Below are positions 1 to 7,838 of a stretch of DNA of 64,000 nt, piece after piece (positions within the stretch are counted from its first letter, which is position 1; each line of letters begins with the position of its first letter). The stretch is taken from positions 1 through 64,000 of the forward strand of contig NZ_JAJAUZ010000021.1 in NCBI RefSeq assembly GCF_020532645.1, read 5' to 3'. The DNA comes from Streptomyces bambusae (GTDB lineage Bacteria > Actinomycetota > Actinomycetes > Streptomycetales > Streptomycetaceae). The position numbers and the translations under genes are program-made. Below the pieces are notes generated by a model that was not told the DNA's origin, searched no databases, and was given only the letters and a program-made list of their open reading frames with translations.

Positions 1-3
1 CCC

Positions 4-723
4 TCACCGCACCACCTTGATCCCGAAGTGCCCCCCGAACTCCTGCCCCAGCCCGAAGCCGATCGCCGAGTGCATGTGTGCGTACATCTCCATGCCCCGG
101 GCGCAGACCAGCGGGCCCAGGTCGAGGACGTCCGTCCAGCCGTACGCCTTCAGTAGGTCGGTGACCTGCTGCTTCGCCTCGGTGTCGTCGCCCGCGACGA
201 ACATCGTGTGGTCGCCGCCGCCGACCGCGGCGGGGTTGACGACGGTGCTCTGCTCCTGCGTGACGAAGCTCTTGACCACCTTCGTGTCGGGCAGGGCGCG
301 CTGGATCTGCTCGCCGAGGCTGTCCGTGTCGCAGGGGTCGAGCTTCGGCATGACGCCCCACGGCGTGGGCCACGGGTGCTCGATGTCGGGGTTGTAGACG
401 AACGGGACGGCGTAGTCGACCAGCGTCTTGCCGGCGAGCCGGTCCGCGATGGCGGAGAGGGCGGCGACCGCGTTGTGGCCGTCGATGCCGTTGACGACCA
501 GGTCGTCGGCGGCGGCCGCAGCGTCGCCGAAGGTCAGCAGGGTGATGCCGGGGTGGTCGGCGAGCCACCGGCCGTACGGGGCGTTGCCCATCATGTCGGG
601 CTCGGTGCGGGCGAGCGTCGCCTCGGGGTCGCGGGTGCCGACGTACACCTCGTGCCCGAGTTCGACCAGCTTCGCCGCGTGCTCGCGCGCGCCGCCGCCC
701 GTACCCAGAATTGCGATTTTCAT
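4..723 (-). CDS. NADPH-dependent F420 reductase-like / NAD(P)-binding oxidoreductase
   Basis: 239-residue cytosolic oxidoreductase. The chain opens MKIAILGTGGGAREHAAKL, a glycine-rich dinucleotide-binding turn after the first beta strand as in the F420-dependent NADP reductase/pyrroline-carboxylate reductase Rossmann family. The next strand ends VYVGTRDP, where an Arg fits NADP(H) preference. The C-terminal half (residues about 150-239) is conserved in this family but the substrate is not evident. Start chosen at the ATG directly before the Rossmann strand; an upstream in-frame ATG would add 13 unstructured residues. The gene is divergent from a WYL regulator, so that regulator probably controls it. 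Family assignment is good, substrate unknown. Confidence 0.75.
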   Translation of the reverse strand: MKIAILGTGGGAREHAAKLVELGHEVYVGTRDPEATLARTEPDMMGNAPYGRWLADHPGITLLTFGDAAAAADDLVVNGIDGHNAVAALSAIADRLAGKTLVDYAVPFVYNPDIEHPWPTPWGVMPKLDPCDTDSLGEQIQRALPDTKVVKSFVTQEQSTVVNPAAVGGGDHTMFVAGDDTEAKQQVTDLLKAYGWTDVLDLGPLVCARGMEMYAHMHSAIGFGLGQEFGGHFGIKVVR

Positions 724-816
724 GGTGGTTCCTTCTGGTTTGTCTGCAATGGACGAGTCCACGGTAGGTCCCTTTCAGGACAGGGGATGTCCTTTGACCA
801 GGCCATAGTGGAGAGC

Positions 817-1779
817 ATGACGAGCGACATGACCGGCCGGATGCTGCGCCTGCTGTCCCTGCTCCAGACGCGCCGCGAGTGGTCCGGGGCCGAGCTCGCC
901 GGGCGGTTGCAGGTCACCGTGCGTACTGTCCGACGGGACATCGACCGGCTGCGCGAGCTGGGGTATCCGGTGGACAGTGCGCGCGGGCACGCCGGTGGGT
1001 ACCGGCTGGCTTCGGGTTCCGATCTGCCGCCGCTGCTGCTCGACGACGAGGAGGCGGTGGCCATCGCCGTGGCGCTGCGGACCGCGGCCGGCGGGCTGAC
1101 GGGCATCGAGGAGACCGCGCTGCGGGCCCTGGCCAAGCTCGAGCAGGTGCTGCCCCGCCGGCTGCGCGGCCAGGTCACGGCGTTGCAGTCCGCGGTCGCC
1201 GGGATCACGTGGGAGTCGCGCGGGCCGCGTGCCGACCCCGCCCTGTTCTCGCCGCTGGCCGTCGCCTGCCGGGACCGCGAGGTCGTCACCTTCGACTACA
1301 CCACCCGTACGGGCGAGGCCGCCCCGCGCCGGGTCGAGCCGCAGCACCTGGTCGCCTCGAACGCCCTCTGGTACCTGCTGGCCCATGACACCGAGCGGGA
1401 CGACTGGCGCATCTTCCGCCTCGACCGCATCACCGGCCTCACGCTCACCGGCCGGCGGGTCCCCGTCCGCCGCCTGCCCGGCGGCGATCCGGCGGCGTTC
1501 GTGGCGGCCCGCCTCGCCGCCGCGCCGACCCGCCACCGGGCCGTGGCCACCGTGCACGCACCGGCGGACGAGGTACGCGCCCTCTCCCCCGGCCTGGGCA
1601 CCCGGCTCCGCCCGGTCGACGCGAGCAGTTGCCTCGTCGACGCCTCGGACGACTCCCTCCCCCGCATCGCCCGGATGCTGGCCACCCTTCCCGCCGACTA
1701 CGGCCTCGACGCGGATCCGGCGGTCCTCGCCCACCTCCGCGCCGCCGCCCGCCGCACCCTCCGCGCATGCGGTGACTGA
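817..1779 (+). CDS. WYL-domain transcriptional regulator (DeoR/YafY type)
   Basis: About 320 residues. An N-terminal HTH_11-type winged helix (LRLLSLLQTRREWSG... TVRTVRRDIDRLRELGYPV) is followed by a WYL domain: the ligand-binding motif is present as ALWYLLAHD and WRIFRLDRI at roughly residues 185-210, then the C-terminal WCX extension. Such proteins bind DNA through the HTH and sense nucleotide or small-molecule ligands through WYL. It is transcribed divergently from the F420/NADP reductase-like gene, with about 90 bp between them, the usual arrangement for a local regulator. Start is ambiguous among ATGs at 787, 817 and 829; 817 matches the usual length of the family. Confidence 0.85.
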   Translation: MTSDMTGRMLRLLSLLQTRREWSGAELAGRLQVTVRTVRRDIDRLRELGYPVDSARGHAGGYRLASGSDLPPLLLDDEEAVAIAVALRTAAGGLTGIEETALRALAKLEQVLPRRLRGQVTALQSAVAGITWESRGPRADPALFSPLAVACRDREVVTFDYTTRTGEAAPRRVEPQHLVASNALWYLLAHDTERDDWRIFRLDRITGLTLTGRRVPVRRLPGGDPAAFVAARLAAAPTRHRAVATVHAPADEVRALSPGLGTRLRPVDASSCLVDASDDSLPRIARMLATLPADYGLDADPAVLAHLRAAARRTLRACGD

Positions 1780-1873
1780 CGGCGGACGGTGCGTCACCTC
1801 CGTTGTCAGTGGGGCCGGGCAGAATTTCCGCAGGCGCAATCGAGTACGACGGAACGGCTGGGCAGGGGTGGAC

Positions 1874-2308
1874 ATGGACGGCGTGTACACGCTGCGGAAC
1901 GCGGCGAGCGGGCTGGTGCTGGCGACGGAGGGCGGCCGCAGCGGCAGTGGTGCCCGGCTGCGGCTGGTGCCGGAGTCGGAGACCGAGCAGCGGTGGCAGG
2001 TCGTCCCGGTGCACCCGGGCGCGGGGATGTTCCACATCGTGCATCCGGACAGCGGCAAGCGCTTCGACGTCGCCGGCGCGTCCACGGAGGGCGGAGCGCG
2101 GGTCCAGCTGTGGTCGGCGAACGGTTACGGCGCGCAGGAGTGGCTGGTCGAGGAGCACGTGGACCAGCCGGGGGTGGTGACGCTGGTCGCCTGCATCAGC
2201 GGCCTGCCGCTGGACGTGGACGAGGAGGGGCGGGCCCGGCAGTGGGAGGAGACGGACTCGCCGACGCAGGGGTGGCGCCTGGAGCGGGCGGCGGGCCGGG
2301 GAAAGTAG
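1874..2308 (+). CDS. RICIN-type beta-trefoil lectin domain protein
   Basis: 144 residues forming a single beta-trefoil: three repeats with the family pattern of a strand followed by a QxW-like element (EQRWQVVP, AQEWLVEE, TQGWRLER) and LVLATEGG/KRFDVAGAST strands. Ricin B-like trefoils usually bind sugars. No signal peptide is visible, so the protein is predicted cytosolic, which is unusual for a carbohydrate-binding module and leaves its ligand open. An AGGGG ribosome binding site lies 5 bases before the ATG. Stand-alone gene downstream of the WYL regulator, on the same strand. Confidence 0.75.
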   Translation: MDGVYTLRNAASGLVLATEGGRSGSGARLRLVPESETEQRWQVVPVHPGAGMFHIVHPDSGKRFDVAGASTEGGARVQLWSANGYGAQEWLVEEHVDQPGVVTLVACISGLPLDVDEEGRARQWEETDSPTQGWRLERAAGRGK

Positions 2309-2489
2309 GGGGCGAGGGACGCGGGTGCCGCGCGCGGCGGACAGCGAAATTCCCTTTCACCGCCCCGAAGCGGCAGGTCAGGGCACGTTTCAGCGGAAGA
2401 TTCGATTCAGCACCGCGCGGCGGGATCGGCTCGTACGATCACGTGCCGAGTACAGCCATCTACGCCACAGTCACAACGGAGGGGAAGAC

Positions 2490-2876
2490 ATGTCAGGCAT
2501 TTCACGGCGCTCACTACTGGGTTACTCGGGCACGGCCGCGGCCGGGGCCGCCCTCGGCAGCGCCGGATCCGCGCAGGCGGCGGAGGGCGAGGCCGCCGAG
2601 GCGAGCCAGGCGGCGGCGCAGGCGAGCGCGTCCGGGTCGGCGGCCCAGAGCACGACCACGTTCCCGCCCAACACGCAGTTCAAGGGCCGGACTTCGCTGC
2701 CGAGCTTCGAGGGCGAGCTGACGATCACGTTCAGCGTCGCCATGGTGGACGCGCCGAGCCAGCACAGCGTCCCGCCGATCGAGATAGCCAACGCGCTGAA
2801 CGAGCTGGCGCAGCAGCGCGGCTGGAACCCCATCACGTTCTACGGCACTCCCGCCCCGGTTCCGCTCACCTCCTGA
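2490..2876 (+). CDS. Tat-exported small hypothetical protein
   Basis: 128 residues. The N terminus MSGISRRSLLGYSGTAAAG carries a twin-arginine motif followed by a hydrophobic alanine/glycine segment and a likely cleavage site after AQA, so it should be exported folded by the Tat pathway. A low-complexity Ala/Glu/Ser linker (about residues 30-55) precedes a compact C-terminal domain of about 70 residues with two likely strands (ELTITFSVAMVD) and an amphipathic helix (EIANALNELAQQRGW). No catalytic motif is recognised. GGAGGGGAAG precedes the ATG at good spacing. A strong hairpin follows the stop codon. Confidence 0.65.
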   Translation: MSGISRRSLLGYSGTAAAGAALGSAGSAQAAEGEAAEASQAAAQASASGSAAQSTTTFPPNTQFKGRTSLPSFEGELTITFSVAMVDAPSQHSVPPIEIANALNELAQQRGWNPITFYGTPAPVPLTS

Positions 2877-2882
2877 GCAGTT

Positions 2883-2925
2883 ACCGGGGCCCCGGCCGGA
2901 CCTCAGGTCCTGCCGGGGCTCCGGT
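2883..2925 (+). terminator. Rho-independent-type hairpin after the Tat protein gene
   Basis: A 14-bp arm at 2883-2896 pairs with 2912-2925 (13 Watson-Crick pairs plus one G-T), with an additional inner GGACC/GGTCC stem, giving an almost continuous long hairpin. It begins 6 bases after the stop codon. No U tract is seen, as is usual in streptomycetes. Confidence 0.7.
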
Positions 2926-3026
2926 GCGAGTGCGGCCCAGCCGCCGCTGACGTACGCCCCCGGGTCGAGCCGCGCCGGCTCCCCGCAGCACGGGCACGCG
3001 GGCACGGGCATAGCGTTCACCTTCAC

Positions 3027-3082
3027 TTCGTTGCAACGAACCATGCCCCGCGCGTTGCGTTAAACCTGAAACCGTTGCAACG
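3027..3082. promoter_or_regulatory. Paired CGTTGCAACG palindromes
   Basis: TTCGTTGCAACGAA (3027-3040) is a perfect 14-bp palindrome and CGTTGCAACG (3073-3082) is a second, 10-bp copy; the centres are 44 bp apart, about four helical turns. Half-site matches (TTGCG near 3054, TGCAACG near 3148) lie in the same stretch. The AT content is visibly higher than in the surroundings. They sit 130-180 bp upstream of the GtrA-like gene and look like LacI/GntR-type operators. Which protein binds is unknown. Confidence 0.5.
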
Positions 3083-3208
3083 ATTTCAAGCCTTTCACCT
3101 GCACAAACAGTCCGGCAGCGCAATAAATGAGTTGCCGAGACTTTGAATGCAACGTAGCGTTTCCATCATCAGAAAGAACGTGGAGTGAGCGATCAGGGGG
3201 GTCCGATC

Positions 3209-3748
3209 ATGGAGACTGCGCAGAACACGCAGCAGCAGGCCGCGACCGGCGCCTTCGCTTCCTTCGCCCGCTTCGTGGTCTGCGGCGGCGGGGTGGGGGT
3301 CGCCTCCAGCTTCGCCGTCGTGGCGCTCGCCGCGTGGATGCCCTGGGGCCTGGCCAACGCCCTGATCACCGTGGCCTCCACGCTCCTCGCCACCGAGCTG
3401 CACGCCCGCTTCACCTTCGGCGCAGGCGGGCGCGCGACCTGGCGCCAGCACGCTCAGTCGGCCGGGTCCGCGGCGGCCGGATACGTGGTCACCTGCGCGG
3501 CGGTGTTCGTGCTGCACCTGCTGGTGGCAGCGCCCGGCGCGGTCCTGGAGCAGGTCGTCTACCTGTCCGCCTCCGCCCTCACCGGCGTCGCCCGCTTCGT
3601 GGTCCTCCGCCTGGTCGTCTTCGCCCGCAACCGCGGCCAGTCCCCGGCCACCCCGGCGGCCTCGGCCGCCCCGGCCGCCCCGGCCGCCACCGTGGTCACG
3701 CTGCACCCCGCCACGACCCGCCCCGCCGAACTCTGCCGCGCCGCCTGA
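3209..3748 (+). CDS. GtrA-like polytopic membrane protein
   Basis: 179 residues with four predicted membrane segments (about residues 14-34, 38-58, 82-104, 112-132), matching the size and layout of the GtrA family, small four-helix proteins linked to export of sugar-lipid precursors for cell-surface polysaccharide. The text FARFVVCGGGVGVASSF in helix 1 and FARFVVLRLVVFAR at the end of helix 4 are the family's usual features (RF...G near the start, R-F near the end). The tail of about 45 residues is Ala/Pro/Thr rich. An AGGGGGG ribosome site 7 bases before the ATG decides the start over an upstream GTG at 3185. No glycosyltransferase gene adjoins it. Confidence 0.65.
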   Translation: METAQNTQQQAATGAFASFARFVVCGGGVGVASSFAVVALAAWMPWGLANALITVASTLLATELHARFTFGAGGRATWRQHAQSAGSAAAGYVVTCAAVFVLHLLVAAPGAVLEQVVYLSASALTGVARFVVLRLVVFARNRGQSPATPAASAAPAAPAATVVTLHPATTRPAELCRAA

Positions 3749-3814
3749 TCCAGCCCGATCCGGCCCGACCCACGGTCCGCCCGCGACGGGCTCCCGTACG
3801 CACCCCGCACCCCA

Positions 3815-3866
3815 CCCCGTATGGGTTCCGTCAAAGCCCGCCCCCGCCCCGTATGGACGGCGTCAA
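3815..3866. promoter_or_regulatory. Two direct copies of CCCCGTATGG-N4-CGTCAA before kdpD
   Basis: CCCCGTATGG-N4-CGTCAA occurs at 3815-3834 and again at 3847-3866 with all 16 defined bases identical, and a 32-bp register (three helical turns). It lies 90-140 bp upstream of the KdpD start codon. Such spacing is typical of tandem response-regulator (OmpR/PhoB type, which includes KdpE) binding sites; that identity is inference. Confidence 0.6.
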
Positions 3867-3956
3867 GATCCGCCGCCACCCCCGCGCCCGTGCGGTGAGA
3901 TCGGTCCAGGCCACCCGGGCCGAAAAGAACCTCCCCAGCATCGGACCGAACGGATC

Positions 3957-6482
3957 ATGGGACGCGGAAAGCTTCGGATCTACCTCGGCGCGGCACCGGG
4001 CGTCGGCAAGACGTACGCGATGCTGTCCGAGGCCCACCGCCGCATCGAGCGCGGCACGGACTGCGTCGTCGGCTTCGTGGAGCACCACGGGCGGCCGCGG
4101 ACCGAGGTGATGCTGCACGGCCTGGAGACGACCCCGCGGCGCACGATCGAGTACCGCGGTACGTCGTTCACGGAAATGGACGTCGACGCGCTGCTCGCCC
4201 GCCGTCCGGCCGTGGCCCTGGTGGACGAGCTGGCGCACACCAACGTGCCCGGCTCCCGGAACACCAAGCGCTGGCAGGACGTGGAGGAACTGCTGCAGGC
4301 CGGCATCGACGTGGTCTCCACCGTCAACATCCAGCACCTGGAGTCCCTGGGCGACGTCGTCGAGACCATCACCGGCGTCCGGCAGCGCGAGACCGTGCCC
4401 GACGAGGTGGTGCGGCGGGCCGACCAGATCGAGCTGGTCGACATGTCCCCGCAGGCCCTGCGCCGCCGGATGGCGCACGGCAACATCTACCAGCCCGACA
4501 AGGTCGACGCGGCCTTGTCCAACTACTTCCGCCCCGGCAACCTCACCGCCCTGCGCGAACTCGCCCTGCTGTGGGTCGCCGACCGGGTGGACGAATACCT
4601 CCAGCAGTACCGCGGCGAGCACAACATCCGTACCACCTGGCAGGCCCGCGAGCGGATCGTCGTCGGGCTCACCGGCGGACCGGAGGGCCGTACGCTCATC
4701 CGGCGCGCGGCGCGGCTGGCCGAGAAGGGCGCCGGCGGTGAGGTGCTGGCCGTGTACATCGCGGCCGGGGACGGTCTGACGTCCGCCTCCCCCAAGGAGC
4801 TGGCCGTCCAGCGGACCCTGGTCGAGGACCTGGGGGGAACGTTCCACCACGTCATAGGCGACGACGTGCCCAACGCCCTGCTGGAGTTCGCCCGCGGGGT
4901 GAACGCCACCCAGATCGTGCTCGGCGTCAGCCGGCGCAAGCCGTGGCAGTACGTGCTGGGGCCCGGGGTGAGTGCCACCGTGGCGCGCGACTCCGGGCCG
5001 GACATCGACGTCCACCTCGTCACGCACGACGCCGTCGCCAAGGGCCGCGGCCTGCCGATGGCGCACGGGGCGCGGCTGGGCCGGACACGGATCGTGTGGG
5101 GGTGGCTGACCGGCATCGTCGGCCCGGCGCTGCTGACGCTGCTGCTCAGCCAGGTCGTTCCCGACCTGGGGCTCGCGAACGACATGCTGCTGTTCCTCAC
5201 GTTCACGGTCGCGGCCGCGCTGCTGGGCGGGCTGGTGCCGGCGCTGGCGTCGGCGGCGTTCGGGTCGCTGCTGCTGAACTACTTCTTCACGCCTCCGCTG
5301 TACCAGCTGACGGTCTCCGACCCGCGGAACATCGTCGCCATCTCCATCTTCGTGGGCGTGGCCGTGTCCGTGGCGTCGGTGGTGGACCTGGCGGCCCGCC
5401 GCACCCACCAGGCGGCGCGGCTGCGGGCCGAGTCGGAGACGCTGGCGTTCCTCGCCGGCAGCGTGCTGCGCGGCGAGGACTCGCTCCAGGAGCTGCTGGA
5501 CCGGCTGCGCGAGACGTTCGCGATGGACTGGGCGGCCCTGCTGGAGCGGGCGAGCGAGGTGGACGCCTGGACCACGGCGGCGGCCGTCGGCTCCGGTCCG
5601 GTGACCCGCCCGGAGGACGCCGATGTCGACATGCCGATAAGTGACCACATGGCACTGGCCCTGTCGGGGCGGGTGCTGCCGGCCGAGGACCGGCGGGTGC
5701 TGGGGGCGTTCGCCGCGCAGGCCGCGGTGGTGCTCGACCGGCAGCGGCTGGTGGACGCGGCCGGCAGGGCGCGCGAGCTGGAGGAGGCGGGACGGATCCG
5801 TACGGCGCTGCTCGCCGCCGTCAGCCACGATCTGCGGACGCCACTCGCCGGCATCAAGGCCTCCGTCACTTCGCTGCGGTCCGACGACGTCGAATGGTCC
5901 GAGGAGGACCGGGCCGAACTCCTCGAAGGGATCGAGGAGGGCGCCGACCGACTCGCCCACCTCATCGGCAACCTCCTCGACATGTCCCGCCTCAACACCG
6001 GCACGGTCGTCCCCCTCATCCGCGAGACCGACCTCGACGAAGTGGTGCCGATGGCGCTGGGCGGCGTACCCGAGGACAGCGTCGAGCTGGACATCCCCGA
6101 GGTCCTGCCCATGGTCGCCGTCGACCGCGGGCTCCTCGAACGGGCCGTCGCCAACATCGTCGAGAACGCCGTCAAGTACAGCCCCGAGCACACGCGCGTC
6201 CTCATCACCGCGAGCGCCCTGCACGACCGGGTCGAACTCCGGGTCGTCGACCGCGGCCCCGGCGTCCCCGACGAGGCGAAGGAACGCATCTTCGAGCCGT
6301 TCCAGCGGCACGGCGACGCCCCGCGCGGCGCCGGAGTGGGCCTCGGCCTGGCCGTCGCCCGCGGGTTCACCACCGCGCTCGCCGGCACCCTCGCCGCCGA
6401 GGACACCCCCGGCGGCGGCCTGACCATGGTCCTGACCCTCCCGGTCGCCGACGCGCCGGCCCAGGTCCGCCGGGGGAAGTAG
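3957..6482 (+). CDS. kdpD: KdpD-type sensor histidine kinase
   Basis: 841 residues. Order: KdpD N-terminal domain with P-loop GAAPGVGKTYAML (residues 11-23) and DELAHTNVPGSRN Walker-B-like region; a universal-stress-protein-like domain (about 225-345); four membrane helices (about 380-475); a GAF-like segment; then the dimerisation/phosphoacceptor helix with SHDLRTPLAG (His624), and the HATPase with ENAVKY (N box), DRGPGVPD (G1) and GAGVGLGLAVARG (G2). KdpD senses K+ limitation and turgor and phosphorylates KdpE to switch on the KdpFABC potassium pump. Neither kdpE nor kdpFABC is adjacent here, so it is an orphan in this window. The tandem motif at 3815-3866 may be its control site. Confidence 0.9.
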   Translation: MGRGKLRIYLGAAPGVGKTYAMLSEAHRRIERGTDCVVGFVEHHGRPRTEVMLHGLETTPRRTIEYRGTSFTEMDVDALLARRPAVALVDELAHTNVPGSRNTKRWQDVEELLQAGIDVVSTVNIQHLESLGDVVETITGVRQRETVPDEVVRRADQIELVDMSPQALRRRMAHGNIYQPDKVDAALSNYFRPGNLTALRELALLWVADRVDEYLQQYRGEHNIRTTWQARERIVVGLTGGPEGRTLIRRAARLAEKGAGGEVLAVYIAAGDGLTSASPKELAVQRTLVEDLGGTFHHVIGDDVPNALLEFARGVNATQIVLGVSRRKPWQYVLGPGVSATVARDSGPDIDVHLVTHDAVAKGRGLPMAHGARLGRTRIVWGWLTGIVGPALLTLLLSQVVPDLGLANDMLLFLTFTVAAALLGGLVPALASAAFGSLLLNYFFTPPLYQLTVSDPRNIVAISIFVGVAVSVASVVDLAARRTHQAARLRAESETLAFLAGSVLRGEDSLQELLDRLRETFAMDWAALLERASEVDAWTTAAAVGSGPVTRPEDADVDMPISDHMALALSGRVLPAEDRRVLGAFAAQAAVVLDRQRLVDAAGRARELEEAGRIRTALLAAVSHDLRTPLAGIKASVTSLRSDDVEWSEEDRAELLEGIEEGADRLAHLIGNLLDMSRLNTGTVVPLIRETDLDEVVPMALGGVPEDSVELDIPEVLPMVAVDRGLLERAVANIVENAVKYSPEHTRVLITASALHDRVELRVVDRGPGVPDEAKERIFEPFQRHGDAPRGAGVGLGLAVARGFTTALAGTLAAEDTPGGGLTMVLTLPVADAPAQVRRGK

Positions 6483-6532
6483 CGGGCGACGACTCGTACG
6501 ACGTCGTCTTCCGCCGGGAGGCCGGAACGACG

Positions 6533-6760
6533 TCAGCCGACGCTGCCGCGTCGGCAGCGGGTGGCCCAGTTGCCCGGGTGGCGCACGCGGGTTCCGCCGG
6601 CGCGGGTGACGACGAGGGCCGTCTCCTCGAACGCGAGCCGGTCGCCCGGCAGGAGCAGGACCGGGGAGACGAGCTCGAAGGCGTGGCCGTCGTCCGTCAC
6701 CAGGTCGTCGGCCCACACCGGCTTCGTGAGCGGAGTCGTGCCGCCGGCCATCAGGTGCAT
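6533..6760 (-). CDS. Small hypothetical protein (75 aa)
   Basis: 75 residues beginning MHLMAGGTTPLTKPVWADDL. It has coding-type third-position GC and strand-like blocks (HAFELVSPVLLLPGDRLAFEETALVV) that would fold as a small beta protein; no cysteine cluster and no signal peptide. It is convergent with kdpD (50 bp apart) and divergent from the inositol-monophosphatase-like gene. Its ATG lies inside a perfect 8-bp inverted repeat (CATCAGGT at 6749-6756, ACCTGATG at 6762-6769), which could regulate its translation or its promoter. An upstream in-frame ATG at 6802 would overlap the neighbouring gene and is less likely. Function unknown. Confidence 0.5.
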   Translation of the reverse strand: MHLMAGGTTPLTKPVWADDLVTDDGHAFELVSPVLLLPGDRLAFEETALVVTRAGGTRVRHPGNWATRCRRGSVG

Positions 6761-6794
6761 GACCTGATGCTCGCACGTCGGTAGGCTGCGCGGC

Positions 6795-7604
6795 ATGATC
6801 AACTCAGGGGGTTCTGTGGGTGCTTACGGGGATGCCGAGGTCGCGATAGCGGGGGCGCGGGCCGGGGCGGACGTGGTGCGCGGGCTGTACGGGCAGCGGC
6901 TGGAGCGGATCGAGAAGGGCGGCGGGGACTTCGCGACCGCCGCCGACGTGGCCGCCGAGAAGGCGATCCTCGCGGTCATCCGGGACGCGCGGCCCGACGA
7001 CGCGGTCCTCGGCGAGGAGGGCGGGCAGCAGGGTGCGGCCGCCGCCGTGCGCCAGTGGCTGGTGGATCCGCTGTGCGGGACGCTCAACTACGCCGTCGGG
7101 AACATGCTGGTGGCCGTCAACGTGGCGCTGCGCGAGGGTCCGGCGGCGGTGGCGGACCCGTTCGGCGACGAGGTCTTCTACACCGACGGCACGACCGCCC
7201 GGCTCCGGCAGGACGGCGTCGCCGACACACCGCTGACGCCCACGCCTGCCACGCGGCTGGTGGACGTCAACCTGGACCCGCCGTTCCCGAGCGCGCCCGG
7301 CTTCCGTGCCGTGGACCTGCTGGCGCACCCCGAGTTCGTGGCACGGTTCCGGCCGCGGGTCGTGTCCACGACGCTGGCGCTGGCCTGGGTCGCCGCCGGC
7401 CGGCGCGCCGCGTACGTCACCGACGGCGGCGACCTGTCCGCCAGCGTGCACTTCGCGGCCGGCATCGCCCTGTGCCAGGCCGCCGGCTGCGTGGTCACCG
7501 GCATCGACGGTGCCCCGCTGGGCGAGACGGGCCGCGGGCTCGTGGCCGCCGCGGACGAGGAGACGCACGACCTGCTGATGTCGATGATCCGCGGGCGGGG
7601 GTAG
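6795..7604 (+). CDS. Inositol monophosphatase-family protein, degenerate active site
   Basis: 269 residues with the overall FIG/IMPase fold order: GEEGG (metal-ligand Glu motif, about residue 76), the central motif as DPLCGTLNYAVGN where the family has D-P-[IL]-D-G-T, and a C-terminal SVHFAAGIALCQAAG where the family has W-D-x-A-A-G. The second metal-binding Asp of motif 2 is therefore Cys, and the Trp-Asp of motif 3 is Val-His. Classical Mg2+-dependent inositol-1-phosphate hydrolysis is doubtful; a changed substrate or a non-catalytic role is possible. Start uncertain: ATG 6795 has no clear ribosome site, whereas GTG 6816 follows AGGGGG. Confidence 0.65.
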   Translation: MINSGGSVGAYGDAEVAIAGARAGADVVRGLYGQRLERIEKGGGDFATAADVAAEKAILAVIRDARPDDAVLGEEGGQQGAAAAVRQWLVDPLCGTLNYAVGNMLVAVNVALREGPAAVADPFGDEVFYTDGTTARLRQDGVADTPLTPTPATRLVDVNLDPPFPSAPGFRAVDLLAHPEFVARFRPRVVSTTLALAWVAAGRRAAYVTDGGDLSASVHFAAGIALCQAAGCVVTGIDGAPLGETGRGLVAAADEETHDLLMSMIRGRG

Positions 7605-7629
7605 GGCCGCGGCGGGGGTAGGGCCGCGG
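7596..7629. repeat. 17-bp tandem duplication across a stop codon
   Basis: CGGGGGTAGGGCCGCGG occurs twice head to tail (7596-7612, 7613-7629). The TAG inside the first copy is the stop codon of the inositol-monophosphatase-like gene. A simple local duplication by slippage; no function proposed. Confidence 0.7.
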
Positions 7630-7838
7630 CGCGGGCACGTCCGTGCAGCGCCTTCATGGTTGACGGGGGAACCGAACCCGCGCGGCCCGAACACACCGCC
7701 CCCGCCCGTTGGTTGAAGCCGACACCAGCCGCCGCCGCGCCGGATGCAGTCCCGCCACCGCGGTGGTTCAGTGGAAGGAGAAGGCCGCCGGAACCGGCGC
7801 TCGGGGGCGAGGGAGACCATCGAACGGAGGCCGTGATC

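Noticed and set aside
208..786. N-terminal extension of the WYL regulator frame over the oxidoreductase gene
   Set aside because: The extension is antisense to a complete Rossmann oxidoreductase and gives low-complexity Val/Asp-rich sequence; the HTH starts only after 817.
2514..3044. Minus-strand frame beginning with a CPCC zinc-ribbon-like segment (MPVPACPCCGEPARLD)
   Set aside because: The first 45 residues look coding, but the frame then runs through a strong terminator hairpin and antisense to the entire Tat-protein gene, with no stop until 2514. More likely a chance frame or a relic.
6485..6507. GACGAC/GTCGTC hairpin between kdpD and the 75-aa gene
   Set aside because: Short, with several alternative pairings; cannot be told apart from chance in this composition.
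3831..6776. 981-codon minus-strand frame antisense to kdpD
   Set aside because: Gly/His/Asp-rich composition caused by the high GC third positions of kdpD; no domain is present.
7605..7838. Longer N terminus for the Cys-rich peptide starting at 7656
   Set aside because: It would add 61 Pro/Ala/Arg-rich residues; GGAGG 8 bases before ATG 7839 clearly marks the start.
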